A stretch of DNA of 64,000 nt from Burkholderiales bacterium C2 (GCA_005503085.1 SCOI01000009.1:62001-126000); one strand, 5' to 3'. Counted from the stretch's first letter, positions 1-8,738 are shown. Numbers and translations: made by a program. Notes: generated by a model from the sequence alone, not told the origin.

Positions 1-149
1 TCGATCGACTCCTCGTACTCATGCTTGGCCAGGCGCTCGTAGCCCCAGCTCTTGAGCATGCGGGCATGCAGGAAATACTGGTTGATCGCGGTCAGCTCAT
101 TCTTCAGCTGGGCATTCAGGTAGTCCAGAACCTTGGCATCGCCTTTCAT
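1..149 (-). CDS. bfr: Bacterioferritin, N-terminal part
   Basis: Reading leftward from the ATG at 149, the protein begins [18 protein letters not shown] and continues with [14 protein letters not shown] and a [14 protein letters not shown] stretch. This is the first helix and ferroxidase-site region (Glu of [10 protein letters not shown]) of bacterioferritin, the 24-subunit haem-containing iron store. The rest lies outside the window. A good ribosome site (AGGAGAG) sits a few bases before the ATG. It is divergent from hemP, so about 180 bp carry both promoters, including a Fur box, which fits an iron-storage role. The identification is firm although only about 50 residues are visible. Confidence 0.93.
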   Translation of the reverse strand, partial: MKGDAKVLDYLNAQLKNELTAINQYFLHARMLKSWGYERLAKHEYEESI

Positions 150-297
150 GGCATCTCTCCTCTTATTGAATCTGGCGTGCATTGTGCGTGCTGACGGCCA
201 AGCCCGCTGAGCAAACCCGTGAGCTCGCGCTCTGCATACGAAGCGTTCTCAGACGCAATTTGACTATTTGCAGTGCAAGGCCATCATTCCTATTGCT

Positions 298-316
298 ATT
301 GCGAATAGTTCGCATT
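298..316. promoter_or_regulatory. Putative Fur box upstream of hemP
   Basis: The 19-bp near-palindrome ATTGCGAATAGTTCGCATT has eight-base arms around a TAG centre with one mismatch. It has the length and symmetry of a Fur operator and nearly matches a second site at 15095-15113 ahead of the siderophore receptor. A possible sigma-70 promoter (TTGCAG at 268-273, TATTGC at 291-296, 17-bp spacer) lies just before it. Fur binding is inferred from position and from hemP being a typical Fur target. Confidence 0.6.
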
Positions 317-329
317 TAAGATGCGACGC

Positions 330-545
330 ATGAACCCATCCATCCAAACCCTGCCGCGCCCCGCTGTGGCGCACGAGCCCGGCCTGCCGGTTCTGCCCTC
401 CCTGGCTGCGGCCGGCGTGCCGGACCGGCGACGGCTCAGCAGCCAGGCCTTGCTGGGCAATGAGCGCGAGGTCGAGATCGAGCATGGTGGCCAGCTCTAC
501 CGCTTGCGCCTGACCTCGCTGGGCAAGCTGATCCTGACCAAGTAA
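330..545 (+). CDS. hemP: Hemin uptake protein HemP
   Basis: This is a small protein of about 71 residues. Its C-terminal half carries the HemP signature RRLSSQALLG, EVEIEHGGQLYRLR and the terminal GKLILTK. HemP family proteins accompany haem and iron uptake genes and are strongly iron-repressed; in Burkholderia a HemP homologue regulates a haem receptor. The ATG at 330 is preferred to the one at 321 because the Fur box ends at 316 and leaves little room for a leader. The N-terminal 35 residues are proline and alanine rich and poorly conserved. The DUF2325 gene follows after 29 bp on the same strand and probably shares its transcript. Confidence 0.9.
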   Translation: MNPSIQTLPRPAVAHEPGLPVLPSLAAAGVPDRRRLSSQALLGNEREVEIEHGGQLYRLRLTSLGKLILTK

Positions 546-574
546 GCGCCTGACTGTCATCGGGACACCCATCG

Positions 575-1837
575 ATGTGCGACAAGCCCAATGTCTTCTC
601 CCGCCTGCTGGGCGACGAGCCCACGCTTGCAGGCGCCCTGCCCACACCAGCGCCCGTCGATGACAGCGCCCAGCCGCTGGCACGCGGCTCGCGCCGGCGC
701 CGCCTCTGGGAGCTGCCGTCGCAGGCGCTGTGCCCGGTGATCGGGGTCTGCCTGCCGATGCCGGTGCTGCGCCGGCGCATCGACAAGAGCCTGGGCGGCA
801 GCACCGTCGCCAGCGACTACGACCTGCATTGCGGCGCCATCAATGAATGTGGCTCGCGCTCGGCCGTGGCCGAGACCTTGCAGCGCGAGCTGGACCAGCG
901 CTATGCGATCGCGCTGCGCCAGTCTGCCCAGCACAAGAGCACCGAGGCCTTGACGCGCTGGTGGGCCGCCGCCCAGCTCAGCAACGACGTGGCCGGCAGC
1001 CTGTGGGCGACGCTGACCCATGCGCGCTGCGACGCCGGCCTGCAGGAGCAGGTGCTGCGCGACATCCATATGCTGCAGCACCAGGTCGGCGCCGCCAACC
1101 GCGCCGATCTTCAGCGCCTGGAGGCCCTGCTCGACGAGAACCAGATCCTGGGCCGCGAGCTCGCGCAAGCTCAGTCGCGCAGCAGCCGGCTGCTGGCCGA
1201 GCGCGCAGGCCAGATCGAACGCCTGCAGTCGGAGCAGCTGCGCCTGCGCGGCGAGCTGCTGGGCCGCGACACGGCGATGGCCGGTCTGCGCGAAGACTTG
1301 CAGCGCCTGGAGGCCGCCGTGCCGGGCCTGCGCAACCGCCAGGAGCAGGCGGACCAGATCCGTCTGCAGCAGGGCCGCATCCACGAGCTGGAGCGCGCTT
1401 TGCTGGCGGCCCAGCAGCAGGTCGAGCGCGAGCGCCGCCGCGTCGAGGAAGCCCGGCAGATGCTGGATCTGGCGCGCGCCCCGCAGCCAGCCCCCGAGCC
1501 TGACCTGGCCCTGCCCGAGCTGAGCGAACGCGCGGTGCTTTGCGTCGGCGGCCGCCAGGCCGTGGTGCCGATCTACCGCCAGCTGATCGAACGCACCGGC
1601 GGACGCTTCCTGCACCATGACGGCGGCGAGGAAGACGCCGTCGCCAAGCTGGACGCCAGCCTGGCCGCCGCCGATCTGGTGATCTGCCAGACCGGCTGCA
1701 TCAGCCACGACGCCTACTGGCGGGTCAAGGACCATTGCAAGCGCCATGGCAAGCGCTGCGTCTTTGTCGACAAACCCAGCGCCTCGAGCCTGCAGCGAGC
1801 GCTGGGCCATCTGAGCGAAAAGCCGACCGAAGCCTGA
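575..1837 (+). CDS. DUF2325 domain-containing protein
   Basis: This is a 420-residue cytoplasmic protein. Residues about 150-310 are rich in Glu, Arg, Gln and Leu and look like a long coiled coil. Residues about 322-410 are the DUF2325 domain: VLCVGGRQAVVPIYR, HHDGGEE, then DLVICQTGCISHDAY with a conserved Cys and His, and KRCVFVDKPS. The N-terminal part has two short Cys-containing stretches (LCPVIGVCLP, LHCGAINECG). No biochemical role is established for the family as far as I know. The start at 575 is the first ATG after hemP. Its place directly behind a Fur-boxed hemP suggests iron-regulated expression. Confidence 0.85.
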   Translation: MCDKPNVFSRLLGDEPTLAGALPTPAPVDDSAQPLARGSRRRRLWELPSQALCPVIGVCLPMPVLRRRIDKSLGGSTVASDYDLHCGAINECGSRSAVAETLQRELDQRYAIALRQSAQHKSTEALTRWWAAAQLSNDVAGSLWATLTHARCDAGLQEQVLRDIHMLQHQVGAANRADLQRLEALLDENQILGRELAQAQSRSSRLLAERAGQIERLQSEQLRLRGELLGRDTAMAGLREDLQRLEAAVPGLRNRQEQADQIRLQQGRIHELERALLAAQQQVERERRRVEEARQMLDLARAPQPAPEPDLALPELSERAVLCVGGRQAVVPIYRQLIERTGGRFLHHDGGEEDAVAKLDASLAAADLVICQTGCISHDAYWRVKDHCKRHGKRCVFVDKPSASSLQRALGHLSEKPTEA

Positions 1838-1891
1838 ATCGCTCGTGCATAGATCACAAACCAGATAGATACCACTTAAGTCAGGGGTAGA

Positions 1892-1909
1892 CCTGGGGCA
1901 AACCCCAGG
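1892..1909 (+). promoter_or_regulatory. Small hairpin upstream of PEP-CTERM gene
   Basis: A perfect 7-bp stem, CCTGGGG and CCCCAGG around the loop CAAA, lies about 70 bp before the start at 1978 and about 55 bp after the DUF2325 stop. No T-run follows, so it is a poor intrinsic terminator. It could be a leader structure or an operator. Confidence 0.3.
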
Positions 1910-1977
1910 GAAGAATCCGCTCGTTGCCCGCCCACAAGGCAGCCAACCTACACAACACCCATAGCGGAGGACGAGGA

Positions 1978-3012
1978 ATGAGCTTGCAGAGAACAGCCCC
2001 CAAGACTGGTATTAAACTGGTTATTACCCTGATGGCAGGTCTGATGGTGCAGGCGGCGCAAGCCCTGCCGGTCATCGATTTCGGCGTGGCCCAGGGCTAC
2101 AGCGGTTTCTTCTTCGGCAATGTGAACGCCGCGGCCGATGTCGAAGGCCGGCTGGCGGTGGGCGGCAATCTGACCTCGGGTTTTGACGTCGGCTACCGCA
2201 ATGCCTTTGGCTCGACGGCGCCATCGCTGGTCGTCCAGGGCAGCGTGTCACTCACCAGCCAATGGGGCAATGCCGGCTCGATCTATAACGGCCCGAACTA
2301 CAACACCGACACCAACGCCTCGATTGGCCCGAGCACCGCCCCCTGGGTGCCGGCTAAGCTGAACATGGGCGGCCTGGTCTACGGCGGCAGCCTGAACGCG
2401 GTCGACTGGCAGTACGGCACGGCCACCAAGAACGCCAACTTCCTGGACTTCGCCGCCGCCAAGACCCAGCTGAGCGGCCTGTCCGCCCAGTTGGCCGGCA
2501 GCGCGCAGAACGGCAGCTGGGCGCTGGGCGCGGGCGGCGTGACGCTGACCGGCGACGGCAGCTCCGATGTGCAGATCTTCAACCTGGGCAACACCGCGCT
2601 GAGCAATATCACGCTCAACAACGTCAAGGCCGGCGCCCATGTGGTGATCAACAGCACGCTGACCAACGTGGTGTTCTCGGGCAATCTGGGCGGCGACCAG
2701 GCCAACTCCAGCGACGGCCTGGCCTCGCACCGCGACCGCCTGATCTTCAACCTGAGCAATGCCACCAACGTCAACGTCAGCAGCTTCCTGAACGGCAGCG
2801 TGCTGGCGGTGAACGCCGATGTGATCGGCAGCGGCCACCTGGAAGGCACATTGATCGCCAACTCGCTGAGCGCAGGCCCCAACGGCAAGCTGGAGCTGGG
2901 CTATGAGCCCTTCATCCCGACCTCGCCGGTACCCGAGCCCGAGAGCTATGCGCTGATGCTGGCGGGCCTGGCCGCGATGGGCTTCATCGCACGCCGTCGC
3001 CGCCAGGCCTGA
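1978..3012 (+). CDS. Choice-of-anchor A family PEP-CTERM protein
   Basis: This is a 344-residue exported protein. A signal peptide (ITLMAGLMVQAAQA) leads into the choice-of-anchor A domain, recognisable by VIDFGVAQGYSGFFFGNVN, DVEGRLAVGGNL and repeated GGNL/VQGS-type beta strands. The C-terminus is a PEP-CTERM sorting signal: VPEPESYALM, a hydrophobic helix, then RRRR. Exosortase/EpsH systems cleave such tails in EPS-producing Gram-negatives. The ATG at 1978 follows GCGGAGGACGAGG, a strong ribosome site; an upstream ATG at 1924 lacks one. A homologue with the same layout lies at 6778-7794, beyond a TonB receptor. The function is unknown; a surface or EPS-associated role is inferred. Confidence 0.88.
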   Translation: MSLQRTAPKTGIKLVITLMAGLMVQAAQALPVIDFGVAQGYSGFFFGNVNAAADVEGRLAVGGNLTSGFDVGYRNAFGSTAPSLVVQGSVSLTSQWGNAGSIYNGPNYNTDTNASIGPSTAPWVPAKLNMGGLVYGGSLNAVDWQYGTATKNANFLDFAAAKTQLSGLSAQLAGSAQNGSWALGAGGVTLTGDGSSDVQIFNLGNTALSNITLNNVKAGAHVVINSTLTNVVFSGNLGGDQANSSDGLASHRDRLIFNLSNATNVNVSSFLNGSVLAVNADVIGSGHLEGTLIANSLSAGPNGKLELGYEPFIPTSPVPEPESYALMLAGLAAMGFIARRRRQA

Positions 3013-3032
3013 TCGCAGCTCAAGGCCCCTCG

Positions 3033-3069
3033 AACCGCAGGCAGCGCTGACGCGTGCCTGCGGTTTTTT
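3033..3069 (+). terminator. Rho-independent terminator
   Basis: AACCGCAGGCA pairs with TGCCTGCGG followed by six T residues, starting 20 bp after the PEP-CTERM stop. The stem is long and GC rich. It also lies between convergent genes, since rnk ends at 3086. Confidence 0.85.
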
Positions 3070-3085
3070 CATGGCCGTTCGCTAA

Positions 3086-3493
3086 TCACAGCGTGTAGTC
3101 GCCGCTGGCTTCGGGCTGGAACAGGATGGCGTCGATCTCGGCTGCAGCCTCGTCGCGATTGGGTGTCTGCCAGCGCGCCAGCGAACCCACCGGCAGGCCC
3201 AGCAGGCCCGTGCCCACCGGCGACAGCACCGAGACAAAGCCGACGCTGGGCTCGGCGTCATGCGGGTAGCACAGGGTCAGGCGGTGACGCCGCCCAGTCT
3301 GGACGCCGACGATCTCCACCTGCGAGTACATCGTGACCACATTGGGCGGCACCTGGCGGGAGTCCACCAGATCGGCGCCATCGAGCAGCGCCTGTAGGGT
3401 TTCATGGGACTGAGCTTCGAGCAAATTGCTGAGGCGGCGGTGATCCAGGGCCGTGAGCAGGCGCTCGGGCCTGACGGTGTTTGGTGTGTGCAT
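3086..3493 (-). CDS. rnk: Regulator of nucleoside diphosphate kinase (Rnk)
   Basis: This is a 135-residue protein of the GreA/GreB C-terminal superfamily. It has a short N-terminal helical part (ERLLTALDHRRLSNLL) and a C-terminal FKBP-like domain with VTMYSQVEIVG, RHRLTLCYPHDA and VSVLSPVGTGLLG, the standard Rnk motifs. Rnk binds RNA polymerase near the secondary channel and affects nucleotide pools. The start at MHTPNTV is chosen because GGAG stands 11 bases ahead and longer versions read through unrelated Arg-rich sequence. It is convergent with the PEP-CTERM gene and shares no operon. Confidence 0.88.
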   Translation of the reverse strand: MHTPNTVRPERLLTALDHRRLSNLLEAQSHETLQALLDGADLVDSRQVPPNVVTMYSQVEIVGVQTGRRHRLTLCYPHDAEPSVGFVSVLSPVGTGLLGLPVGSLARWQTPNRDEAAAEIDAILFQPEASGDYTL

Positions 3494-3903
3494 GAGGCAC
3501 TCCGATCGAAGGCAAGCACGCCGCTTTGAGAAAGTGCGGCGCGCGCCGACGCGCTGAGCAGAGGCCCGGCGATCGATGGTGCGCGAAAAGATGAGGGGTG
3601 GCGGATCGCCGGGCTTAGAGGGGTGCGGCCGGCTGGGCATGCTGCGCAGCGGCCGCCTGTGCTCGGCAGGCGCACGACTGCAGCGGCGTCGCGAGAGCGG
3701 CGCGCTGGGCAGCGAAGCGGGTAGCAAAGACCGGTGCAGACATGAACGCATTGTAGGCCGGCGGACACGCTTAACCATATGCGCGCTTCTTCCTTGGGCC
3801 TGCGGGCCGGCTTGCTTACGCTGCGCAGCTCGCTCCCGAAGCCGACCGGCCACAAGCCGGCTCTCACGCTTGCGGGCAAGACCTGACCCCAACCGAAAAA
3901 TCC
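3494..3903. other. Intergenic region between rnk and a TonB receptor
   Basis: These 410 bases separate divergent genes and must hold both promoters. I see no coding frame with real protein character. The stretch is GC rich with several short inverted repeats in 3540-3700, and no Fur-type palindrome like those at 298 or 15095. Confidence 0.6.
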
Positions 3904-6612
3904 ATGTCGTACTTTCCACTTTGCCGACCCGCGCCGATCGCACTGGCCGTTGCGCTGGCCTATGCCCTGCCGGCTGCGGCAGCCAGCACGGACGCCGCCG
4001 CCACCGGCAGCACCGTCCAGTCCGCCCCCACCGTGCAGGTCACCGGCTCGCGCATCCTGCGCGCCAAGGCCGAGAGCGCCAACCCGGTCACCGTGATCAA
4101 GTCCGAGGACCTGTCCCGCCACGGCTACAAGAATGTCTTCGACGCCCTCAACTCGCTGACCGAGAACACCGGCTTCGTCCAGGGCGCGGACTTCGGCAAC
4201 ACCTTCACGCCGGCCGCCAATGCGATCAGCCTGCGCGGCCTGGGTCCCAACCACACGCTGACGCTGATCAACGGTCGCCGCGTCGCCGACTACCCGACCG
4301 CCTACAGCGGCTCGGTCAACTTCGTCGACCTGGCCAACATCCCCTCGGCCCTGATCGACCGCATCGAGATCCTGCATGGCGGCGCTTCGGCCGTCTATGG
4401 CTCCGACGCGATCGCCGGTGTGGTCAACATCATCCTGAAAAAGCAGACCGACGGCCTGCGCCTGAATCTGAAGGCCGGCGGCACCGAGGACGGCGGCGGC
4501 GAGAACGCCCGGCTGCAGCTGACCGGCAACGTGGCCAGCGGCGCGGTCAGCGGCATCTGGGGCCTGGAGCTGAGCAGCCGCCAGCCGATCTGGGCGCGCC
4601 AGCGCAGCTTCATGTCTGACAGCACCTTGCAGGGCGCCGCGCCTGCCGTCGTGTTCGGCCGGCGCAACGCAGGCAGCAACTACATCGATCCGGGCGCCGG
4701 CACCTGCGAGGCCCTGGGCGATCTGTTCTCCGGCAGCACCCGGCGCTGGGACACCAAGACCGGCAGCTTCTGCGCCAGCGGTCGCGCCGGCGCCAACTAC
4801 TGGACCACCCAGACCGGCAACCGCAGCCTCAATGCCGCCAGCCTGCTGAGCTGGCAGCTCGATGACAGGACCGAGCTCTTCGCCGAAGCGCTGCTGGGCC
4901 TGAACCGCACCGAGAACAACACGCGCGGCCCCAGCTGGACCTCGCTGGCGGCCTCCACCGGCTACTTCCGCAATGCAGTGACTGGCAATCTGGAGACCTG
5001 GACCCGGCGCATCGCGCCCGAGGAGTTGGGCGGCGTTGATCGCTTCAACCGCGAATGGCGCGACGGCTCAGGCAATCTGGCCCTCGGCGCGCGCGGCGAG
5101 CTCGGCGACTGGGGTTATGAGCTGAGCTACAACGCCTCGGTCTACCGCAGCAAGACGCCGGTGCCACGCCTGCTGGCCAATATCGACGAGTTCTTCCTGG
5201 GCAAGCAGCAAGGCGTGGACGCCAAGGGGGTGCCGATCTACGCGCCCGATCCCAAGCGCCTGTTCACCGCGCTGACGCCGGCCGAGTACGACAAGCTCAG
5301 CGGCAGCAGCGAGGGCCATAACAAGGCCTGGACCCATGGCCTGAGCCTGAACGTCAATCGCGAGCTGTTCACGCTGCCGGCCGGCCCGGTGCAGATGGCC
5401 GCGCTGGCGGAGATCGGCAGCCAGGGCTTCAGCAACGAGGCCGACCCACGTCTGGGTCAGGGCGTGTTCTACAACACCACCGCATCGGCCCTGGTCAAGG
5501 GCACACGCCAGCGCACCGCCCTGGGGCTGGAGCTGCAGGCACCGCTGACCCGGCAGCTCACCGCCACCGTCGCGGGCCGCTACGACGACTACCGCTTTGC
5601 CGGCAAGAGCGACGACAAGTTCACCTACCAGGGCGGGCTGGAGTTCCGCCCCAACGCCGAGCTGCTGCTGCGCGCCAACCACGCGACCAGCTTCCGCGCG
5701 CCGGACATGAACTACATCTACACCGCCGAGTCCAAGGGCTACTACAGTTCCTCGACCGACTACTACGCCTGCGGCCTGAGCGGCCAGCCCCTGGCCACCT
5801 GCAGCTTGCGCAATATCTCGCCGGGCTTCAACTACATCAGCAATGGCAGCTCGGATTTGAAGTCCGAGAACGGCCGCAGCCAGGGCCTGGGCCTGGTCTG
5901 GTCGCCCAGCACGCAGTTCGATGCCTCGCTGGACTTCTGGAAGATCCATATCGATGACCTGGTCACCAATCTGAGTTCCGACACCTTGCTGCGCGACGAG
6001 GCCGACTGCCGACTGGGCGCCAAGGACATCGGCAGCCCGACCTGCGTGGATGCGATCCGGCGCGTGCGCCGCAATCCAGCCAATGCGGTGGTCCGGCCCG
6101 GCGAGGTGCGCGACATCCTGGTCAACCCGATCAATGCGGCGCAGAAAAGCACCCGCGGCTTCGACATCGCCGGCCGCTACAGCTGGCAGACCGTCAGCCT
6201 CGGCCAGTTCCAGAGCCGCGTGAAGTACACCAAGGTGCAAAGCTATGTCTACCGCCAGTTCGCCGGCGACGCCGCCAGCAACCAGGTCGGCACGCGCGAC
6301 TTCGACGACTGGCCCGAGAAGCTGGTCGCCAGCCTGAGTTGGAACCTCGGCCCCTGGTCCAGCACGCTGACCGCGACCCGCAACGGCAAGATCCCCGATG
6401 GCGACAAAGGCTGGATCAAGCCCAAGGCCTTGTTCAATATCAGCGGCGGCTACGAGTTCAACGAGAACAGCAAGCTCTCGCTGATCCTCAACAATGTGGC
6501 AGGCAGCGTGCCGCTGGACAAGGGCGGCGGCTGGCCCTTCTACCCGACGAGCCGCTACAGCCCGCACGGCCGTCAGGGCTGGATCGAGTTCGAGCACCGC
6601 TTCGGCGGCTGA
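3904..6612 (+). CDS. TonB-dependent outer membrane receptor
   Basis: This is a 902-residue receptor. A signal peptide ends near AAAAS. A plug domain follows, with TVQVTGSRI as the likely TonB-box region, SLRGLGPNHTLTLINGRR, and RIEILHGGASAVYGSDAIAGVVNIILKK. A 22-strand barrel follows, with the NHATSFRAPDMN motif of the family. Paired cysteines (TCEALGD with SFCASG, YYACG with ATCSL, DCRLG with PTCVD) predict disulfide-bonded loops. This layout is typical of large Xanthomonas- or Caulobacter-type receptors for carbohydrates or other substrates rather than classical siderophores. No Fur box precedes it. It sits between two choice-of-anchor A PEP-CTERM genes on the same strand. The substrate is unknown. 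Confidence 0.9.
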   Translation: MSYFPLCRPAPIALAVALAYALPAAAASTDAAATGSTVQSAPTVQVTGSRILRAKAESANPVTVIKSEDLSRHGYKNVFDALNSLTENTGFVQGADFGNTFTPAANAISLRGLGPNHTLTLINGRRVADYPTAYSGSVNFVDLANIPSALIDRIEILHGGASAVYGSDAIAGVVNIILKKQTDGLRLNLKAGGTEDGGGENARLQLTGNVASGAVSGIWGLELSSRQPIWARQRSFMSDSTLQGAAPAVVFGRRNAGSNYIDPGAGTCEALGDLFSGSTRRWDTKTGSFCASGRAGANYWTTQTGNRSLNAASLLSWQLDDRTELFAEALLGLNRTENNTRGPSWTSLAASTGYFRNAVTGNLETWTRRIAPEELGGVDRFNREWRDGSGNLALGARGELGDWGYELSYNASVYRSKTPVPRLLANIDEFFLGKQQGVDAKGVPIYAPDPKRLFTALTPAEYDKLSGSSEGHNKAWTHGLSLNVNRELFTLPAGPVQMAALAEIGSQGFSNEADPRLGQGVFYNTTASALVKGTRQRTALGLELQAPLTRQLTATVAGRYDDYRFAGKSDDKFTYQGGLEFRPNAELLLRANHATSFRAPDMNYIYTAESKGYYSSSTDYYACGLSGQPLATCSLRNISPGFNYISNGSSDLKSENGRSQGLGLVWSPSTQFDASLDFWKIHIDDLVTNLSSDTLLRDEADCRLGAKDIGSPTCVDAIRRVRRNPANAVVRPGEVRDILVNPINAAQKSTRGFDIAGRYSWQTVSLGQFQSRVKYTKVQSYVYRQFAGDAASNQVGTRDFDDWPEKLVASLSWNLGPWSSTLTATRNGKIPDGDKGWIKPKALFNISGGYEFNENSKLSLILNNVAGSVPLDKGGGWPFYPTSRYSPHGRQGWIEFEHRFGG

Positions 6613-6618
6613 GACAAG

Positions 6619-6657
6619 CCCGCCCCCTCGCAGCGCTGCGCGCATCCAGGGGGCGGA
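6619..6657 (+). terminator. Weak terminator-like hairpin
   Basis: CCGCCCCCT and AGGGGGCGG form a 9-bp stem just after the receptor stop. The following bases (ACTTTCTC) are only moderately T rich, so termination may be partial. Confidence 0.5.
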
Positions 6658-6777
6658 CTTTCTCGGGCAAAGCGTGAGTTAGCGCACGGTACGGCGCCGC
6701 GACACCCGGATTCAGGGTTTACGCGGAGCTTTCATGCCAGAAGAATGCGCGCACCTCTTCAAGACAGGATCTCACGC

Positions 6778-7794
6778 ATGCGCCGCTCGACCCCGTTCTC
6801 CGCCCTCGCCGTCACCTTGCTGGCGACCTCGCTGGCCCAGGCCGCGCCGAATGCGCTGGGTCTGGACAAGGGCCTGAACCTGCTGGTGTTCGACAACTTC
6901 ACCGCCAGCTCCAGCGATGTCGAGGGCCGCGTCGCGGTCGGCGGCAATGCCAAGCTGGGCAGCTACTCGATCAACACCAAGGGCTCGGGTGCGCTGTACG
7001 AAGGCATCGGCCTGGCGGTCGGCGGCCATCTTCAGTTCAGTGGCGGCCAGCTCTGGGGCGACACCGTCGTCGGTGGCAATCTGAGCACGCAAAGCGGCGC
7101 GAGCTTCATCGGCGATGTGCGGGTGGGTGGCAATCTGAACGCCAACAAGGCCTGGCTGACGGCAGACAGCATCACCTACGGCGGCACAGCCACCGGCGTG
7201 CAGCAGTGGCAGAACCCGCTGCCGCAGAAGGCGGCAGCCGGCAGCACGGTGAACCTGGGCATCGATTTCGCGGCCGAGCAGGCGCGGCTGAGCAGCTTCT
7301 CGCAGCAGCTCGACGGCTTTGCCAACAGCGGCAGCGTCGCCGATGTCTGGGGCAATATGGTGCTGAACGGCCAAGGCGCCGGGCTGGCCGTGTTCGACCT
7401 GAATGCCGCCGATGTCGGCAGGAACCTGGAGCTCAGCAATCTGGGCAGCAATGCGACCGTGATCATCAATGTGCACGGCAGCAAGGTCGACTTCGGCAAC
7501 CACGGCTACACCGGCTTCGACAGTGGCCGCGTGCTGTTCAATCTGGTCGACGCGCAGACGGTCAGCTTCAGCGGCGGCGTCACCGCCTCCTTCCTCGCGC
7601 CCTTGGCCAAGTTCACGGCCGGCTCCGGCGTGATCAATGGCCAGGTAATCGCGCAGAGCTGGAACGGCTCGGTGCAGATCAACGACGCCGCCTTTGCCGG
7701 CACGATCTCCGCCGTGCCGGAGCCCGGCAGCATGGCGATGCTGCTGGCCGGCCTGGGCGTGATCGGCTTCGTCGCGGCGCGCCGCAAGCGCTGA
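6778..7794 (+). CDS. Choice-of-anchor A family PEP-CTERM protein (second copy)
   Basis: This 338-residue protein is built like the one at 1978-3012. It has a signal peptide ending near LAQAAP, then LLVFDNFTASSSDVEGRVAVGGNAKLG, the diagnostic choice-of-anchor A opening. Repeated strands follow (VGGHLQFSGG, VVGGNLSTQSG, VRVGGNLNANK). The C-terminus is a PEP-CTERM tail: VPEPGSMAMLL, a hydrophobic segment and ARRKR. The ATG at 6778 has ACAGGA eight bases upstream; the frame extends upstream to 6745 but without a ribosome site. The two copies differ strongly in sequence, so the duplication is not recent. No sortase or exosortase gene is visible in the window. Confidence 0.88.
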   Translation: MRRSTPFSALAVTLLATSLAQAAPNALGLDKGLNLLVFDNFTASSSDVEGRVAVGGNAKLGSYSINTKGSGALYEGIGLAVGGHLQFSGGQLWGDTVVGGNLSTQSGASFIGDVRVGGNLNANKAWLTADSITYGGTATGVQQWQNPLPQKAAAGSTVNLGIDFAAEQARLSSFSQQLDGFANSGSVADVWGNMVLNGQGAGLAVFDLNAADVGRNLELSNLGSNATVIINVHGSKVDFGNHGYTGFDSGRVLFNLVDAQTVSFSGGVTASFLAPLAKFTAGSGVINGQVIAQSWNGSVQINDAAFAGTISAVPEPGSMAMLLAGLGVIGFVAARRKR

Positions 7795-7905
7795 ATCAGG
7801 TGGCTGCAGTCTTGATGGCGTCTTGACACTACAGTGCAAAAGCTGGGCGATTTCTTGAGCTGCGGGCCGGGAGACTGAAGGCCTCGCAACAACAGGTCGG
7901 CCACG

Positions 7906-8649
7906 GTGCCGGCCCGGCCCATGCGCCCAGTCGCCATCCTCCAGCACGAAGCCAGCCAAGGCCCCGGTTATCTGCTGGACTTTCTGCAGCAACAGGACAT
8001 CCCCTTCCAGATCTTCCATCCGGCCCAGGGTCAGGACTTGTCCCTGCGGGCCAGCGACCACAGCGGCCTGGTGGTGCTGGGCAGCAATCACAGCGTCAAT
8101 GAAGACCTGCCCTGGATCGCTCAGGAGATGGCGCTGCTGCAGGCGGCTCTGAGCCGCGATGTGCCGGTGCTGGGCCATTGCTTCGGCGGCCAGCTGCTGG
8201 CGCGTGCGATGGGTGCCCAGGTGCACCGCAATGCCTGGCCCAATATCGGCTGGGCCCGGTTGGCCGTGACGCCGGCAGCCCGCGCGATGTTTGGTGGCGC
8301 CACCCATGCCAGCCTGTTCAACTGGCACTACGACACCTTCGAGATCCCGCGCGGCGCCGCCCGCACGCTGTTCGGCATGCATTGCCTGAACAAGGGCTTC
8401 GCCCACGGCAAGCACCTGGGTTTCCAGTCCCATCTGGAGGTCACCGAGGCCAGCGTGCGCGCCTGGTGCGAAGAATCCCGGCAAGAACTGACCCTGGCTC
8501 ACGGCCCGGCCGTGCAGACCGAGGCGCAGATGCTGCAGGGCCTGCGTGAGCGCACCGCCGAGCTGCACCGGGTGGCGCGCGGCGTCTACCGGGAATGGGC
8601 TGCGGGACTGTGCCGCCCGACCCTGGTGCAGCTGCACGGCGGGTGGTGA
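7906..8649 (+). CDS. Class I glutamine amidotransferase-like protein
   Basis: This protein of about 247 residues resembles GMP-synthase-type amidotransferases. The nucleophile elbow GHCFGGQLLARAMG carries the catalytic Cys, FNWHYDTFEIP is a family motif, and GFQSHLEVT supplies the His and Glu of the triad. Stand-alone members act on unknown substrates, for example in amine or glutathione-derivative metabolism. The start could be GTG 7906 (weak AGG ahead) or ATG 7921, where MRPVAILQHE aligns with typical family N-termini. It is the last ordinary gene before the decayed accessory island. Confidence 0.82.
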   Translation: MPARPMRPVAILQHEASQGPGYLLDFLQQQDIPFQIFHPAQGQDLSLRASDHSGLVVLGSNHSVNEDLPWIAQEMALLQAALSRDVPVLGHCFGGQLLARAMGAQVHRNAWPNIGWARLAVTPAARAMFGGATHASLFNWHYDTFEIPRGAARTLFGMHCLNKGFAHGKHLGFQSHLEVTEASVRAWCEESRQELTLAHGPAVQTEAQMLQGLRERTAELHRVARGVYREWAAGLCRPTLVQLHGGW

Positions 8650-8702
8650 GGCCTGCACCGACTCGCTGGCCAGAGCCTGCCGGCGTGCTGGAGTCTGCAC
8701 TG

Positions 8703-8738
8703 CCGCCGGATGCAGTGGTCATGGATGATGCTCGGATG
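8703..8738 (+). repeat. Imperfect 36-bp direct repeat, left copy
   Basis: It matches 10574-10609 at 31 of 36 positions by my alignment, including an almost identical 20-base core that starts TCATGGATGATG. The two copies bracket the accessory segment with toxin-antitoxin and transposase material. Confidence 0.6.

Noticed and set aside
557-1810. Long leftward frame of 417 codons opposite the DUF2325 gene
   Set aside because: It mirrors the codons of the real gene, is Gln/Ala/Leu/His rich in the way of high-GC antisense frames, and has no motifs or ribosome site.
1892-1909. sigma-54-type promoter for the PEP-CTERM gene
   Set aside because: The GGGGCAAACCCC sequence lacks the GG-N10-GC spacing of a -24/-12 promoter; only a hairpin is supported.
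3576-4619. Rightward Arg-rich frame of 347 codons before and inside the TonB receptor
   Set aside because: It runs in another phase over a clear receptor gene and has the composition of a GC-rich shadow.
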